Source: Varroa destructor (taxonomy: Eukaryota > Arthropoda > Arachnida > Mesostigmata > Varroidae). Taken from it: a DNA stretch of 64,000 nucleotides. The DNA is taken from contig NW_019211454.1 in the NCBI RefSeq assembly GCF_002443255.2, forward strand, positions 14,048,481-14,112,480. Direction: 5' to 3'. Positions 1 through 12,332 of the stretch are shown one piece after another. How positions within the stretch are numbered: the stretch's first letter is position 1; every line of letters starts with the position of its first letter. The position numbers and the translations under genes are program-made. The notes beneath the pieces were generated by a model. It did not search any database. It saw only the letters and a program-made list of their open reading frames with translations, and was not told where the DNA came from.

Positions 1-3000
1 GAAATATTGTGTGCAACAATTTCAGATTTTCTAGATGTCCTAAATTTTACGCTATCCCGAACTCCTCAGTCCGTGTAAATACTAAAACGTCTGCAGGAAA
101 GTGTCGACAGGTAAACTGCCGAAGAAAGCACTACGTTGCATGACCCCTCTTAGGCTAGCCTAAATGTATTCACTTAATGAGGTGAAAGAATTGTGTTCAA
201 TGGGGAGAATTTGGCCTTAAATATGGCCAAAAAAAGGTAAGAGAAGCACCGCCATCGGTCGCTTCGCAGTCAATTATAGCTTTTTGGATACCAATAGTTC
301 AAAGGCGTTTCTTGCCGACCAATGCGATGTAACAATCAAACTATATAATATGCTTTATTCACCTTTTTGAGACCAAAAATCTATTCCGGATGAATTGTAG
401 ATTACAGATAACCTATTGGAACCTAGATTGCCTAACGGAAGAAGAACAGCGACAAAAATAAAAAAAAAATACGAACAAAAATGAATTAATTAGGTGAATT
501 ATGAATACTCTAGAAACTGGTAAGTAAAGCTGATATGATGCTTAAATTTTTCGAACGTTAACGGAAACGTTGAAGTTATCCGCCACGCGGCCCCAAAGAT
601 GTCGATACTGTGTATTAGTATTATTCGTGTTGTTCGTACGCAGTTCGTTGTGGCGGTTTGTCTCTTTACTTTACAATATTGACATAACGAAAATTTCGAA
701 GGTAAGTTATGATAGATAATCAATCACGTATGCTGGCTTCACTACAGTGTTGCACAAAGTTCACATTCGTTTTAGCAATGTTTATATTAACAGTTTACAT
801 AATAGAACTTAAATTTAGTTCCAAAATAAAGCTTGCATACATAGGCTGTGTGATTATAATGATGTGCAATACATGTATTAGTCAGCGATGTGATAAGTTC
901 TGCATCAAGGTAACATCTATAAGCTACCTACTAAGCGTCTGCCCCGTAAGAGCTCGCATAGCCGTCGATATGTGAGTTATCATATTACTCGAAATGTATT
1001 TGAGCGACTATAGCCAGATCTGCGGATTCTTTCGCTGGGAAACTAAGTGGTAACTCGAATCGAAATTCAGAAATTGCATTCTCCCAACCTAACTTGCTGT
1101 GATTTCGGAGCCTCCGGTGCCCTGAAAAGCGTGACTGATCTCTCTGTTCTGTTGTAGTTCAAGAAGCCATTCGAAGAGAAACACGTGGAAATGCGAGTGG
1201 TAGATATATGGCCAAAGCATTGGGGGAAGTATGTAAAAAACAAGAGCTGGAATGATCGCTTGTCTTACCAGCTCAACTACTTCATGGGTGATTTTCCCCC
1301 CGCCAGATTCGCGTGTTTCAGCCCTATACATTTACACGTTTAGAGATGATTTGTTTGTATCTTTTGTTTGTTTATATACGGCTGTTTGTATTTGTATATA
1401 GCTTTGCTCTAGATAACGACAGCGTACGAGTTCCGAGCTTTGCTCTAGATAACGACAGCGTACGAGTTCCGTTAACATCTATCCTGCAATTCATATATTC
1501 TTGTATTGGTGGGACAGGCAGACCGTCATCGCGCAAGAGTAAGGCGCTTGCCACTCCCTTTGACATCATTCGCTTTACGCCACAGGCTAGCCGTTTAAAA
1601 CAGTCTTCGCGGCTTAAGTAACAGATGTCAATTGCCATAGGACGCTTGCTATGAGTAACTGCAATGAAGGTACAGGCGTAGGTAATGGATGGCGATGATT
1701 TTCTAGGACAGTTGTCTCAGGCTTTTAGTAACAATCGAAACAGTTTCATCACAGACTACTATTGCAGAAGTTCTGCACAATTTCTTTTTCAGTTTTGGTA
1801 GAATAGACTATTTGAGAGTTTCAACTTTTTATCAACAAGTAATTTACGATAATCGCGCCTATACGAGTGTCTTCGTTGAACGTACTAGCCTTTTTACAAT
1901 TCTGTAAATTTAGCTTAACGGTAGAGTAACATTACATGAGATAGCTGTGAACCTTCGGATCCTTTTGGATACGTTACACAGATTTACTATACACAGATTT
2001 ATATAAATAGGTCTTTATATTAGTCTGATTTGACAACAATAGAAGTAGAAAAAATGTGAATTTTTCACGTTATATAAAGATTTGTTTGAACTGGGTAGTG
2101 GATGTCCCGTGCAGTTTTTGCTTTATCAAACGTGTACTTTTCCAGTGTGTCCTTGTGTTCTGGATGTAAGAGTGACTTGTTGTACCGAATCTGGGTATCT
2201 ATTATATCGACAACTCAGGGTGATAATGTTTGGGAGAGATACATTTGACGTCAGAATTAATTATGGGTGTATACGGCTGGTAGTCTAGCATTTGCTTTTT
2301 CATCAAAGTATAATTGTGATGAAGTACGCGTATTTGATTGCCGTCAGTGAACAACTTCCACATGAAGCAGTTATATTTCTCACCTGTAATGTTTTCTACA
2401 ACGCATAAATATACAATCGTCGACCGTTTTCTTTTGCTAATGCGAGATACATGGTCAGGTTTCTACGTAATCAATTAGGCTTTGTCGTCGCCTGTCAACA
2501 TGAAAAACGATTTTTGTATATTTATATTCAGAGACTACACTGTTCATTATAATCTACGTGTTCGAACACTAGCGATTTACTAGCTTAAATCGCCAACTGC
2601 AACTCTATGGATTTTCAGCTTTTAAGCTCTTGCCATTTGTTATCCTAATTTAGGTCGATCTTTGCTTCGTCGCCAATTATAATAGTTTGGATATGGAGTA
2701 TTATTCATTATTCCTCTAGGTGGTTATCACTTCATTACTTTTTAGATTTATTCTCCTTCAAGGAATAAGTTACCCATGGGTTCATTCATCGTAGGTAGAA
2801 AAAAAAGTTGAGATTTTGAGATCGCACGAAAATCTCTACATGCAAAATCTTGCGAAGTTCAGTGACCTATAATTCTGATCTAGATCTAGAACGTTTAACA
2901 GCGATGCCTTGAAACATACAGGTATAGAATACTTGGTTACAGGTTCTATTTTCAATGTCCCGCTATTTTCAACTCTCGACAAATGAATACCAAAAAAAAT

Positions 3001-3160
3001 TCCGTTAATTCGTATTTCCTCTAAGGATACTTAACTTCGAGACTTGATTCGGAAGGCCTGCTTGTGATAGCATTTCTATGAGACTGATATCTGCAATCGA
3101 CAAGACAAGCTCTGCAAACGTAGAGTATTCTTCAATTTCATTTTAGAAACGAAAACTCAC
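1..3160. other. Non-coding stretch downstream of gene 1
   Basis: AT-rich DNA with short frames only. Isolated donor-like sites occur (CTG|GTAAGT at 509 on plus, GAGCTG|GTAAGA near 1265 on minus), but no exon could be built around them. Confidence 0.5.
1400..1471. repeat. Exact tandem duplication of 36 bp
   Basis: Bases 1400-1435 are repeated without change at 1436-1471. The unit length is a multiple of three. The perfect match implies a recent event. Confidence 0.97.
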
Positions 3161-3166
3161 TATGGA

Positions 3167-3213
3167 TTTATTTCCAGCAAATCATCTTTATTGAAGACGA
3201 CGGTGCCTTTATT
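3167..3213 (-). terminator. Cluster of three AATAAA signals, likely gene 1 polyadenylation
   Basis: AATAAA occurs on the minus strand at 3213-3208, 3192-3187 and 3172-3167, about 450 nt beyond the gene 1 stop. Three in 46 bp downstream of the gene suggests its 3' end. Confidence 0.4.
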
Positions 3214-3658
3214 CCATCCTAATGAAGGTCATTGTTAAGAATGCCTCAATATCTAAGCTAACAAAATACGATTTGGTACTGCTGGGTTACCTGGGAGTGA
3301 CCCTTTATACTCGTCCTGTTTTTTTTAAGTGGCAATCGGTTAAGAGCCTGCTGGTAACACCTATAATATATAATCACTGGAGAGACATTAGAATAATAAT
3401 CAATCCGAATGTTCGATCACGCTATTGTACATTGAAAAACATCCGCCTACGCGATTCTAACGTTTTGTTTAATAGTCAAAGGCTGTTCCATCTAAGATCA
3501 AATCCCGAAGCACCCCCCAAGGAGTCACTGATTATTCTGTCGGTAGTACTAGACACGTGCAATGTTTTTGTTGATAAAAAATAAATAATAGTAGATTCTT
3601 CAGTAGAGCAAAAGACGTGATAGCATATGCATAACTGCTCTATCTATCGTATTCATCT

Positions 3659-3837
3659 TTATATTAATGGAGACTTGTTTTCGCCATAGTTGCGCTTGAA
3701 ATACATTAGAACCGTTTCGTCGTTAACAATTAGCAACAGATTCAATAGAATACTTTCCTTCGTGTACAAGAAAGTTGATGTTACCACCAGTCTGGATTTG
3801 GGTTTGAAGCTCTGGTCAAGGATAGTAGCACAGGTTC
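3659..3837 (-). CDS. Gene 1 last exon (form 1), truncated third A domain
   Basis: The acceptor is gtcgtctagtgcag, entered in phase 1, with 58 codons and TAA at 3661-3659. The sequence (ILLNLLLIVNDETVLMYF) aligns with the first halves of A1 and A2 but stops about 11 residues after the core strand, before the usual phase-0 donor. The domain is therefore cut short; no second half is visible downstream. Confidence 0.6.
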
Positions 3838-6800
3838 CTGCACTAGACGACAAAGTATAATTATTATCAGCATCATGTAATGTATCTGAAGCTCTGATAA
3901 ATGACGTTAGCACAGATTCCTACAGCTGTCAAACCACTAAATTATAATTATTATTATTATAATCAAATTGCTTATTACCTTAGCGTGCAGCCTTCGACGT
4001 CGAGGGCAGCGGCGTCGAGGACATCGGCATCGAGGACATCGGCATCGAGGACATCGGCATCGAGGACATCGGCATCGAGGACATCGGCATCGAGGACATC
4101 GGCGTCGAAGACATCGGCATCGAGGACATCGGGGTCGAGTAATTTTTCCCTTGTTTGGTAGCTATGTAAAAAGCGTATTGTAAGAATATTGAGTACATTG
4201 ATTTAACTAAACATAAACAAGTTTGAACTGCATCCATAACTTTCTTAAAAATTCTAGGTAACAAAATTATGTTTCAGAGAAGATAAGAAACCATTATAGT
4301 AACAATGACAATGTAATAGCAGAAATGTAGAAACTCTGGCGGCGGCAATATCATATTGTGATCCCAATCAATGCTCGACGTCCGAAGACATTTGCTGTTG
4401 ACGAGCAGGCTACGAGTTTAGAATCATTCTTAATAAGATCGATGATCGGAATACAATTATATAAATGCTCCTGTCTAATCCAGAAACAAAATTCAGTAAA
4501 TTACTCAAAAAACGCCAGAGTGGTTCGGTAGGACGTCACTACATCGTAGATGTACCTGTACCGTACGAGAAGAGAGCAGTTATTCGAACGAATGCTTTCT
4601 TTTGAAAAGCGTGTGCTTACCTCGTAAGTTGATTACACCAGTGCCATATATGATTGGCCCGTTCGATTCGCAGATTGACGTTATTCTCACGAAATAAGTG
4701 GTCGCCAACTGGATGGTGGGCATTTCGAACTTCCTAGGTAAGGGATTCAAATAGATTTCACCATATTGTCCATTATGGTTACCGTATTGAACAATACTCC
4801 TTGTTTTTTCCAATGCACAGTTCCAAAAGGCGAATGGAGCAATGATGACAAGATTCTTCTGCGCAGTCAGGCTTAACGAGATTTTTCCTACATATATCTC
4901 TTTTGGTCTGGTACTAACTGTAAGCACACAAGGTTAGACCCCTTGGATTTTAAGGCCTCCGTGATAATCCAAGCCTCATCACTATTACTATTACCATCAT
5001 AAGCAAAATGTCTTAGAGTACGAACGAATTCACATATTCCATCTCACAGGAGACTCCTTTTCAAGGCTGACCCAATTAGTGACCGAAATTCGATTGATGT
5101 ATTGAACAACAAGAAGACTATGCACATCAGTGGCACAGGAGAACGTTCAACTGGTAGTGCCTTGTCAGCAGTAATAATGCTGACAAACGATGCATATGAA
5201 TTGTTGGTATTATACTTCGCCAATGAATGATATTTCATTGCACGTAGCTAACGATGATAACGACCCACATGGGAATTCGCGCTTTGGTTTCCCTTTCATT
5301 GGCCGGTCCACTGCTTGTTGGTCTGCTATACTAAATATAGATTTCTACAAACACCTAGCCAAAATAAGTAGATACTGGAAGGAGAACCCCAATTTTACAT
5401 ACCCAATTTGTACAAACAGGCTTGATCGCACGTGCTAAGCGGGACAGATGTAAAAGAGATGTTGTTCGCGGTGATCGCGTTCGTACCTATCAAGTATTCT
5501 GGGCGTATGTGAATGTCATACACCCCTGGAGTCACCTTATTTACGAAAGACTGAAAAAAAAAATAGACGTCAATGGGAGCAGAAAACCATGGGAACGCCT
5601 AAACGCTACAGCTTTCGAACTGTCATAGATGGCAATAAGAGAATAGCGTATATTGATATTTACTAGCCAGAAATACTCTTGTGTATAGCTTTCAGCAGTG
5701 TCAGCTTGGTCTCCTCGCACGCTTACGCTGAGACTTTTTTTGGGTCTTGTTTTTTTTTCAGTGGATACATTTCAAGAGTGTACAGCAGCAGTTTTGTTAA
5801 CCCCTCCCTAAGCAAACCTAGGAGACAATGAAAACAATTTAAAATTAGGTTAGCGAGACATCCATTTTTGCTTTTTTGCTATGCACTGCCGCCACATATC
5901 AGGAGCTGACCTGTAGTACTACTTTTGTCACTAGTAGAGGTCCTTGGCCAATACCCAAGCAGTAGTCTACTTCTGTTGCGATTATTTACGACTGCAAAAT
6001 ACAAATAGGAACGCCCGCTCTGCAACCATGTTTAGGCCGTTAGAGATTGTTTGCTGTAGCCGATTGCTCCCAGCACGAAGCATAACATTAATGATACGGT
6101 GCATAGAAAGAAAAACCTCAGTTTTTTTTTTTATACGAGTGATAAATTTGTAGTTAAATTTGATAGCGGCTATCCCTTCGACTGGGTAGAACCTCTGAAT
6201 AGTAGCTAAACCTCGGCCAAACGACTTACGTAGTAGTACTATTGATGTAGTGGAATTTTCGTCTTTTCTTCTATATTAAATAGTAAATTCTCACCGTAAC
6301 ACGCGCAATTCCTTCTCGACGCAGCAGCTTCCGTCGACAAGGTATCTTGCGGTCAGTAGTATTCGTTGGGCAAATTCGGATCTCATACCAAACCATGTCG
6401 AAACGGTTTAGTAATGGCATTGCGATTTGGATCTTCAAACTGTTGTCGTCGTACATAACTTCTACTGCATTGCTAGTGGTTTTATGTATACCCGTATCTA
6501 AAATTTACACAAAACCCCGAACCATAACAACATGAAGTAGCCCGCCATTATTCAGATAGATTAGACATAGCAGAAATGCAAAAGGTAAAAAAGCAGCATT
6601 GACAATAACGTCGACCCTCGATTTCGGGCGAAACAAAAATTGGGTCACGTTGACCCTTGTGGAAATGACACAATATTGTTTGTCGTTACGAATTTTCCAA
6701 AGAACTGATTTTTGCCTATGACCAAGCGCAACGAACGAGTGTACAAACTTGGAACTTTGAGCATAGAGCATACTATGTATAACCCTGTAAATACGCTAAG

Positions 6801-9089
6801 TAGATAAAGAAGCCATTTTAGGACATTGTAGGATACACCACTAGGCTTTGATGAATCGAGCGATTCAGTGTTCTGCACTGGCGTTTGCTAGCCGTGCTTC
6901 ACGAAGATCATGCAGCATCTACTCATAATCGGTACGATAGAGCTTGAATCGGTAACATCACGCTGCTTTCGTCACGCAACCATAAGCTATCGCAATAATT
7001 TTTGCGCGACGGTTATGTAGAAACGAATAGACGGATGCCTCCAAACGTGGGACTTCTCCGAAGAGCCCAACGAGATGGACCGAAGCGAATAATTACCTAC
7101 GTTTGTTAATCAAAAAGCCTACATTTGATTGCTAGATAAAACCCTATTTTCCAAAAGACATGTATGAACATATCGCATGACTTACCAGCAATGTGTATTA
7201 ATCCAGCCAAATAAGGAGATTGTCTGACTCCTGATTTAGTATTACAGGAAAATCGAACTTGTAACTTCATCCAAGATTGGTGTTCGATGTTACTTAACGC
7301 AAACTTTGTTAAATCGGTGTCCGTAAACAACACATAGCCCCGCTGTCCGCTGGTGGTAGCGTACCGTACTTCGGCACTGATGACCGTTTGAGAAAGGCAT
7401 AATTTTGGAAGTGACAATACTTTTACACCGACCGAAGCAAACCCATATCTTCGGCTTATGACCCACAATCTTAACGTCCTTGGTGCACCCTCTGCAAATA
7501 AGGGACCATTGATCGGTTACAGTTTAATCGATTAGCATGAGTTCTAGGAAGAACGCTAACGAACGCACGCATTTATGATAAATCGATCGAGTTATTCTTC
7601 GTGTATATTTTGTACTGACTCAGAGAGAACAAAGGGCTATGACTTTTTTTTCTTTAACAACCCACATTTGTTAAGTCTACGACCATTCTGAAAACAAAGC
7701 GCTACGCAAAAATCGTAAATGCTATGTGTGCAAATCAGAAACAGTTCTTCATTGGGATTCCCACTCGTAAATTGGGTTCGGCAGAAACAATACATGAGTG
7801 AAATGCAGAGGAACAGCAAAGGCCGAATACAGATCAGGCTCACCGTACTCGTAGTCCAAGCAATGAGACGAGCATAGCGACGTCTTGACTTTTGGAGCTA
7901 TCAGTTCTGATGCGTTTAATAATACGTCGCGAATTTTGTATTCTGGCAACACGGATACATTGTATGTAGATTGGGCTGACGCCCACTCTATCATCTGCAG
8001 GAATAGCAAACATTACATTCAGTTGTGTGAGTAAACAAGCATTTATTACTTGCTATTACTTATAAGTACCGTATACAACGTTTCGATATCTTCGCTACGA
8101 CGTCATGGTTGCCGGGAGGCTCGGAATTTACTGTGTAAATACTGAATGATCGAGCAGATGGCTGAATTCAGAAAAATTCAGAGTTTAAATTAAATATCTG
8201 TATAAAAATCAGCAGAAAAAAAGCTATATTGGTCAGGTAAAGGTTGATCTGGGGGAAAGATACCTCCTTGAACAGGAGTTTTTTGGTCTTTAAGGGATGC
8301 ACTTTCGTTACATTGAAGGGTTACTCTAAAGAGGAAAATTGCTGAATATAGAGCACCATGACTAACTAATTTAGACCTAGGCTTACCGTGTACATGCTAC
8401 GTTTCGCCATTGCAACATTGATTTTTTGCAATTGCGTAGTTAGATTGCCTTGGATCGATTCGTAGCTGAAGGTGTAGGTGACATTCGTGCGCCGTCTTAT
8501 GAACGGTGTAGAAATTCGAACAGATGTGAGTTTAGAAAAAGAACTACGAACGCGAAAATCGATCACACTTCCTGAAGTATTATAGTGAGTTCGTTTTAGC
8601 CATGCTGAAATTTTCCGCAATTGACAAGCGCCGTTAAAGGGTTTGTTCTAGTGTCGAAGCGGTTCGGGTTATCGTGTAGTAACGGTATTCGGACTTGACT
8701 GATAGGACAAATGAGTGATCGAAAACAGCTTACCCAAGGATTCTTGCGTGAGACGCGCTGATGTAAAGACGTGAAACACAAACACGAACACGAAACAAGT
8801 ATTAGTGAATTACACCGTCGATTCAATGAAACGTCATTTAATGAACATTCAGATCAAGAGCAACGATATCAATATTTTCCCACATTTACCTGCATCTATC
8901 GTGTCCTCATTCCTGTACTACGAGTGTTATCACATGAATCGTATTCAACAACCTAGTGAATTGGAGCTTCACTGTGTGCAATAAGTTAGACTTTCGCTCA
9001 CCGATGTCGGGCGTGGTGGCGTTTTGACCAAGCGTCACAGAAGTCATCGATAGAACCAAGCATAAGGTCACGTCTTGTCCTAGCCACAT
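3659..9089 (-). CDS. Gene 1: secreted protein of alternating FN3-like A and B domains, 8 coding exons, 529 aa
   Basis: Joined coding exons, in order of transcription: 9089-9002, 8604-8387, 7994-7844, 7491-7186, 6497-6295, 5550-5403, 4917-4621, 3837-3659. Their lengths sum to 1590 nt, exactly 530 codons with the stop, and every junction keeps phase (1,0,1,1,0,1,1). The protein has a signal peptide (residues 1 to about 21), domain A1 (30-152), B1 (153-254), A2 (255-371), B2 (372-470) and half an A domain (471-529). A domains share Y-[ND]-[VI]-x-[VI]-x-P-E-Y-x-I and a C-x3-C pair at the end. B domains carry one Cys early and one near the last strands (FSCNTKSG, SICESNG). N-glycosylation sites are frequent in A1, and no transmembrane segment is evident. 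The layout suggests a secreted binding or adhesion protein. Fold assignment is inference from strand patterns and FN3-typical phase-1 boundaries. I do not recognise the family and assign no function. Introns are 350 to 800 nt. Confidence 0.82.
3980..4161 (-). CDS. Gene 1 alternative last exon encoding the minisatellite tail
   Basis: The acceptor (tacgctttttacatag) enters in phase 1, so exon 7 can join it without a frame break; the coding total becomes 1593 nt. It encodes ATKQGKNYST and then nine five-residue units of the MSSMP/MSSTP type, ending PLPSTSKAAR and a stop. A Ser/Thr/Pro-rich tail of this kind could be O-glycosylated. Whether this exon or the one at 3837 is used cannot be decided from sequence. 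Confidence 0.4.
4001..4135. repeat. 15-bp minisatellite, nine units
   Basis: Nine near-identical units of CGAGGACATCGGCAT lie head to tail; the first, seventh, eighth and ninth units carry substitutions and none carries an indel. The unit is five codons long, so any frame open in one unit stays open in all. Confidence 0.97.
4621..4917 (-). CDS. Gene 1 exon 7, domain B2
   Basis: The acceptor is ttgtgtgcttacag and the donor TACGAG|GTAAGC, phase 1 to 1, 98 codons. It has cysteines in FWNCALEK and SICESNG at the positions seen in B1, and ends with an FN3-like last strand (IIYGTGVINLR). Confidence 0.85.
5403..5550 (-). CDS. Gene 1 exon 6, second half of domain A2
   Basis: A long pyrimidine tract ending tttttttttcag precedes it; the donor is TTGG|GTATGT. 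It is 148 nt, phase 0 to 1, the same length as the matching exon of gene 2. It contains VYDIHIRPEYLIG and STCDQAC. Confidence 0.85.
6295..6497 (-). CDS. Gene 1 exon 5, first half of domain A2
   Basis: The acceptor is tttgtgtaaattttag and the donor GTTACG|GTGAGA. Phase 1 to 0 is the same as exon 2. The core MVWYEIRICPTNTT sits where exon 2 has NVTYTFSYES. Confidence 0.78.
7186..7491 (-). CDS. Gene 1 exon 4, domain B1
   Basis: A complete domain in one exon, phase 1 to 1, 101 codons, between cccttatttgcag and GCTG|GTAAGT. The end of the domain (WMKLQVRFSCNTKSG, then SPYLAGLIHIA) resembles the F and G strands of an FN3 module. The single-exon, phase-1 layout is the usual one for FN3 modules. Confidence 0.85.
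7844..7994 (-). CDS. Gene 1 exon 3, second half of domain A1
   Basis: The acceptor is tttgctattcctgcag and the donor GTACG|GTGAGCC, phase 0 to 1, 50 codons. It carries YNVSVLPEYKI, a match to YDIHIRPEYLI in exon 6, and the C-x3-C pair CSSHC in the same place as CDQAC there. Confidence 0.82.
8387..8604 (-). CDS. Gene 1 exon 2, first half of domain A1
   Basis: The acceptor is gaaaatttcag|CATGG and the donor TACACG|GTAAGC. It enters in phase 1 and leaves in phase 0, 72 full codons. It contains NTS, NVT and NLT glycosylation sites and beta-strand-like alternation (FRVRSSF, VTYTFSY). The pyrimidine tract is modest, so this acceptor is the weakest of gene 1, but the same frame is closed by a stop a short way upstream. 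Confidence 0.72.
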
Positions 9090-9140
9090 GTTCTTTATGC
9101 TTCCGCCACTTTTTTGCTATATTTCCTAGGTAATCAAGAT
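9002..9140 (-). CDS. Gene 1 exon with start codon and signal peptide
   Basis: The acceptor ends in ctttcag just upstream of 9140, leaving 51 nt of leader before the ATG at 9089. The 29 codons encode a charged start, a hydrophobic core (VTLCLVLSMTSVTLG) and an NAT glycosylation site. The donor is CATCG|GTGAGC at 9001, phase 1. The ATG has A at -3 and T at +4. Confidence 0.8.
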
Positions 9141-9383
9141 CTGAAAGTACAAACAGCTTCTTTAGTAGAACTGAAGAAGGTATAGCTTCCTGTAGGTAAG
9201 GGACGATACAGTTGTGTACGAAGGGTAAACTTCGTGGCGAAGTACAGAGGATTTGCCACAATAGATAGCAGAGCTGCTATAAGAATTGCTAAGTTTTTGA
9301 CTCCTACCACATACAAGCATAACCGCCCTCGAAAAAAGCAGCATTCTATAAAGTTTGCACAATCGTTTAGCAAACCTTACCTT

Positions 9384-9440
9384 ATCCCAAACCGGAAACA
9401 TATCTATTTCTATATATGATTCGCACTTCAAACGAAAGGC
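9384..9440 (-). other. Possible 5' untranslated exon of gene 1
   Basis: A donor, GATAAG|GTAAGG, lies at 9383 on the minus strand, 243 nt upstream of the acceptor used by the signal-peptide exon. A leader exon ending here would join gene 1 without affecting its frame. The 5' limit is not defined, and the stretch holds a short upstream ATG. Confidence 0.35.
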
Positions 9441-12332
9441 GACATAATAACGGATGGCAAAAAAGCAAACTTTACTTGTTTACGGAAGCTTGATTAAACG
9501 CTTTAATTAATTCAGTTCGCATATACTTTGTTTTGGCTGTGTTTAGCCTGAAAGAGGCCGTCGAACATCTAGGAACAAGTGTGACAAAAGAGCAGACGCT
9601 ACGCTACTAACCGCTCGTACTCACATTAAACAATGCAGTCAAAGGATACGTTACTTCATATAGGTGACACCTAGCCCAATATATTTCCGATTCTAGCTGT
9701 CAGTAAAATAGACATGCAAATTTATTAAACTCATACACACGTCTATGGAACGAGAACACACAAAATAATATACGTCTACTAAACCAAAACCTGCCTGGAA
9801 CACTGACCGCCCAATCAAAACAACGGCCCATAAAATATCAACAGAACTTAAGTAAGAAATATCGTTTTCTGGCTTGTAACCGACTTCGAACGGTCGAAGC
9901 GTAAACCACGGTTCACGCTTTGTCAATACAAAGGACAACAAAGTCGAGTCAATAGTCTCTGTTTGGATTATACCATGCCTGCTGATTATAGAGGCACATC
10001 GTGGCCTAGATTCGAACCCATACGATATAGATACACGGTTCATTTACTGGTGGGAGCCAGCAAGCCAGCCATCTGTCTGATGGAGCTAGGCCTACGAGCG
10101 ATACTGGACGCAAAGCTCGACGCGGAAGACGATACCGAACGGCACCGACGCAGAACAGTCGTTGATATCACTTCCTTAATCGTAATCTCTCTTAAGGAAC
10201 TCTCTTAAGGAAGAGAAACTCTTAAGGAAGAGAAGGCAAGAGATGCAGCATGAGTGGATGGAACCGGAAGACACTGTGAAAACCCTTTTCGAATTTAGTA
10301 ATTATTCGTTATGCAGAGCAAATATGCTAAAATTGAATTGCCTAATTGATTTCAACGCAATATCATCTTTTTATCAATACGTGGGCAAGTGTTGCGTTGT
10401 GAAATACTCCCCCCCTAGCCCTCCATAGGGAACAAATGGGTAAATAAGGTTTGAAAATTATAGCAAGCATTAGCGGAGCGTTCTACAAAAGATTCGTAAT
10501 TTCTAGAATCAAAGAACAGAAATACAATTGAACTAAACAACTGAAAAAAAAATACGAAGAAATTCAGTAGGGCTCAAAAAATGTACAAATGTCAGTTGAG
10601 GATAAACGCGAACGTAGAGGAGACATTTTTGAACGCCCGTCAAGTCTCTGAGAAACTGAGACTATTGTGTGTGCGGAACTTCAATTCGGATAGAGTCTTT
10701 GAAATAAGCTAGATCGAAGATTTTCTCACTAATCTGAGGAAAGTATTTCAGAAAATTATTATTATCAATGCATGGAGCACAGCTGTCTTTCGTGTAAGAT
10801 TTTTCCGAAGCTTACCTACAAATTGAGGTAGACGAAGAATTAAAGCAATTATGAATATCTCTGACGTATAATCAGTATCGTGGACTTTCTATTACCACCA
10901 AAGTTACACCGCGGATTTTAGGAGATAACGATTTGTGGTACGTCCATTGATAGGAATATTAGCATATTTAAACTTAATAATAAATATATAAATAAACAAT
11001 ATTGAAAAAATAAAACTAAAAAAACTATTACATTGGTTACGAGCCTTTGAATAAATATCATCTTTACTATTGAATCTAAGGGTTTAGGTTAACGTTTAAG
11101 CCTGAGAAATTTATGTGACAAAACTTATTAGCTATCTACTAGCAATCTCGCATCTAGAAATCATGCAGAAAAGGCAGAGTTGACTTAAAGTTCACAAGTA
11201 AAACGAAAATATCGTTTTTAGTAATAATTAAGCTCCTTACTAAGCATAACAACCTATGTAATATTATCATATTACATATGAACCTATTATTCAGTTTTGT
11301 CAAGAGTATGAGATAAATCCACGCAGTTCTTGGTAAGTTATCATGGAAAAGAAAGGTTCCTATGATCATGTGAAAACTCGCTTGATGAAATGAAAAGTCT
11401 AAGGTATAAGACCTTTCCTAATCGATTTCGATCCTAAACCCCGTCAGTTATAGTTGCCGCCAACGATATTTATTACGATATCGAAATCGCTATTTCACAC
11501 CGGTGTGTTTAGATCCCTAACACAAATTAATTTACTAGACCCGCTTGAGTGCCACCTTCGCAGTGAGCGTCAGCGACTTCACGACCAAACTGCCCGAAAC
11601 TAAACTACGGAGAGAAGTAATCGAACTATCACTTTGTTTCTAACTTAATTGTTATATATAAAGTGCGCAGAATGTTTTCGCGGTCCATGTGCCCGAAAAG
11701 TTCAGGACTCTTCCCAGACCGTCGCCTACTTTGACCGTTAAAGGTGCCCGACACACCTACTCGATGGCCCAGCAGTTGAAATTATGTGCCGAAAAAGATC
11801 TTCTGCCGGTCAAAATTAAGGGAAGAATCACCAAGCGTGTCGCTAGTCGTAGCTGCTTATCAAATCGTCCAAGCTAGGTAATAACTACGTGTCGGTGCCA
11901 GTATATCAGTAAGCGCGTTATTCTTTGTAATCAAATTGACCAGCCTCGTCTAATTAATCGATTGGGTGAAGATAATCCAGAGCAAGAACTCTACCGCAAT
12001 TGCCCAACATTCCCGTCAGCTATTCCGCCTATAAAGATGAGTTACTTATTATTAACTTATTCGTAAAAATAATATGTAAGTACGATGGGTAAATGATGAA
12101 GAAGACGAGGTGCCACATTCGCGCGTAGCTAATACGTAATATAACGTCTATATTTCTTTTCCCCCGGCGTTTCCCATTTTTAGCGCTTAGTTAGTGGAGA
12201 ACAAGCTTAAGATACATTGGACTATTTATAATTTCCACTCTATCAATGATTTGAAACGTTGGGTGGAGCTCTTCGTTCCGTACCGTAGAACTACGACAAA
12301 AACACTAATTTACCGCGGGATTAATTCCATAA
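9441..12332. other. Spacer between genes 1 and 2
   Basis: Mostly AT-rich. A minus-strand frame at 9693-10043 and a basic 62-codon plus-strand frame at 11689-11877, which starts with GTG, lack convincing splice sites. A triple CTCTTAAGGAA motif lies at 10187-10232. Confidence 0.5.

Noticed and set aside
3222..3584. 120-codon plus-strand frame
   Set aside because: Frames of this length are expected by chance in AT-rich DNA of this size. It lies antisense over the likely 3' untranslated part of gene 1 and has no recognisable motif.
7040..7105. Minus-strand frame between gene 1 exons 4 and 5 that resembles a domain start
   Set aside because: It enters in the right phase but has no donor before its stop, and skipping it gives an intact gene.
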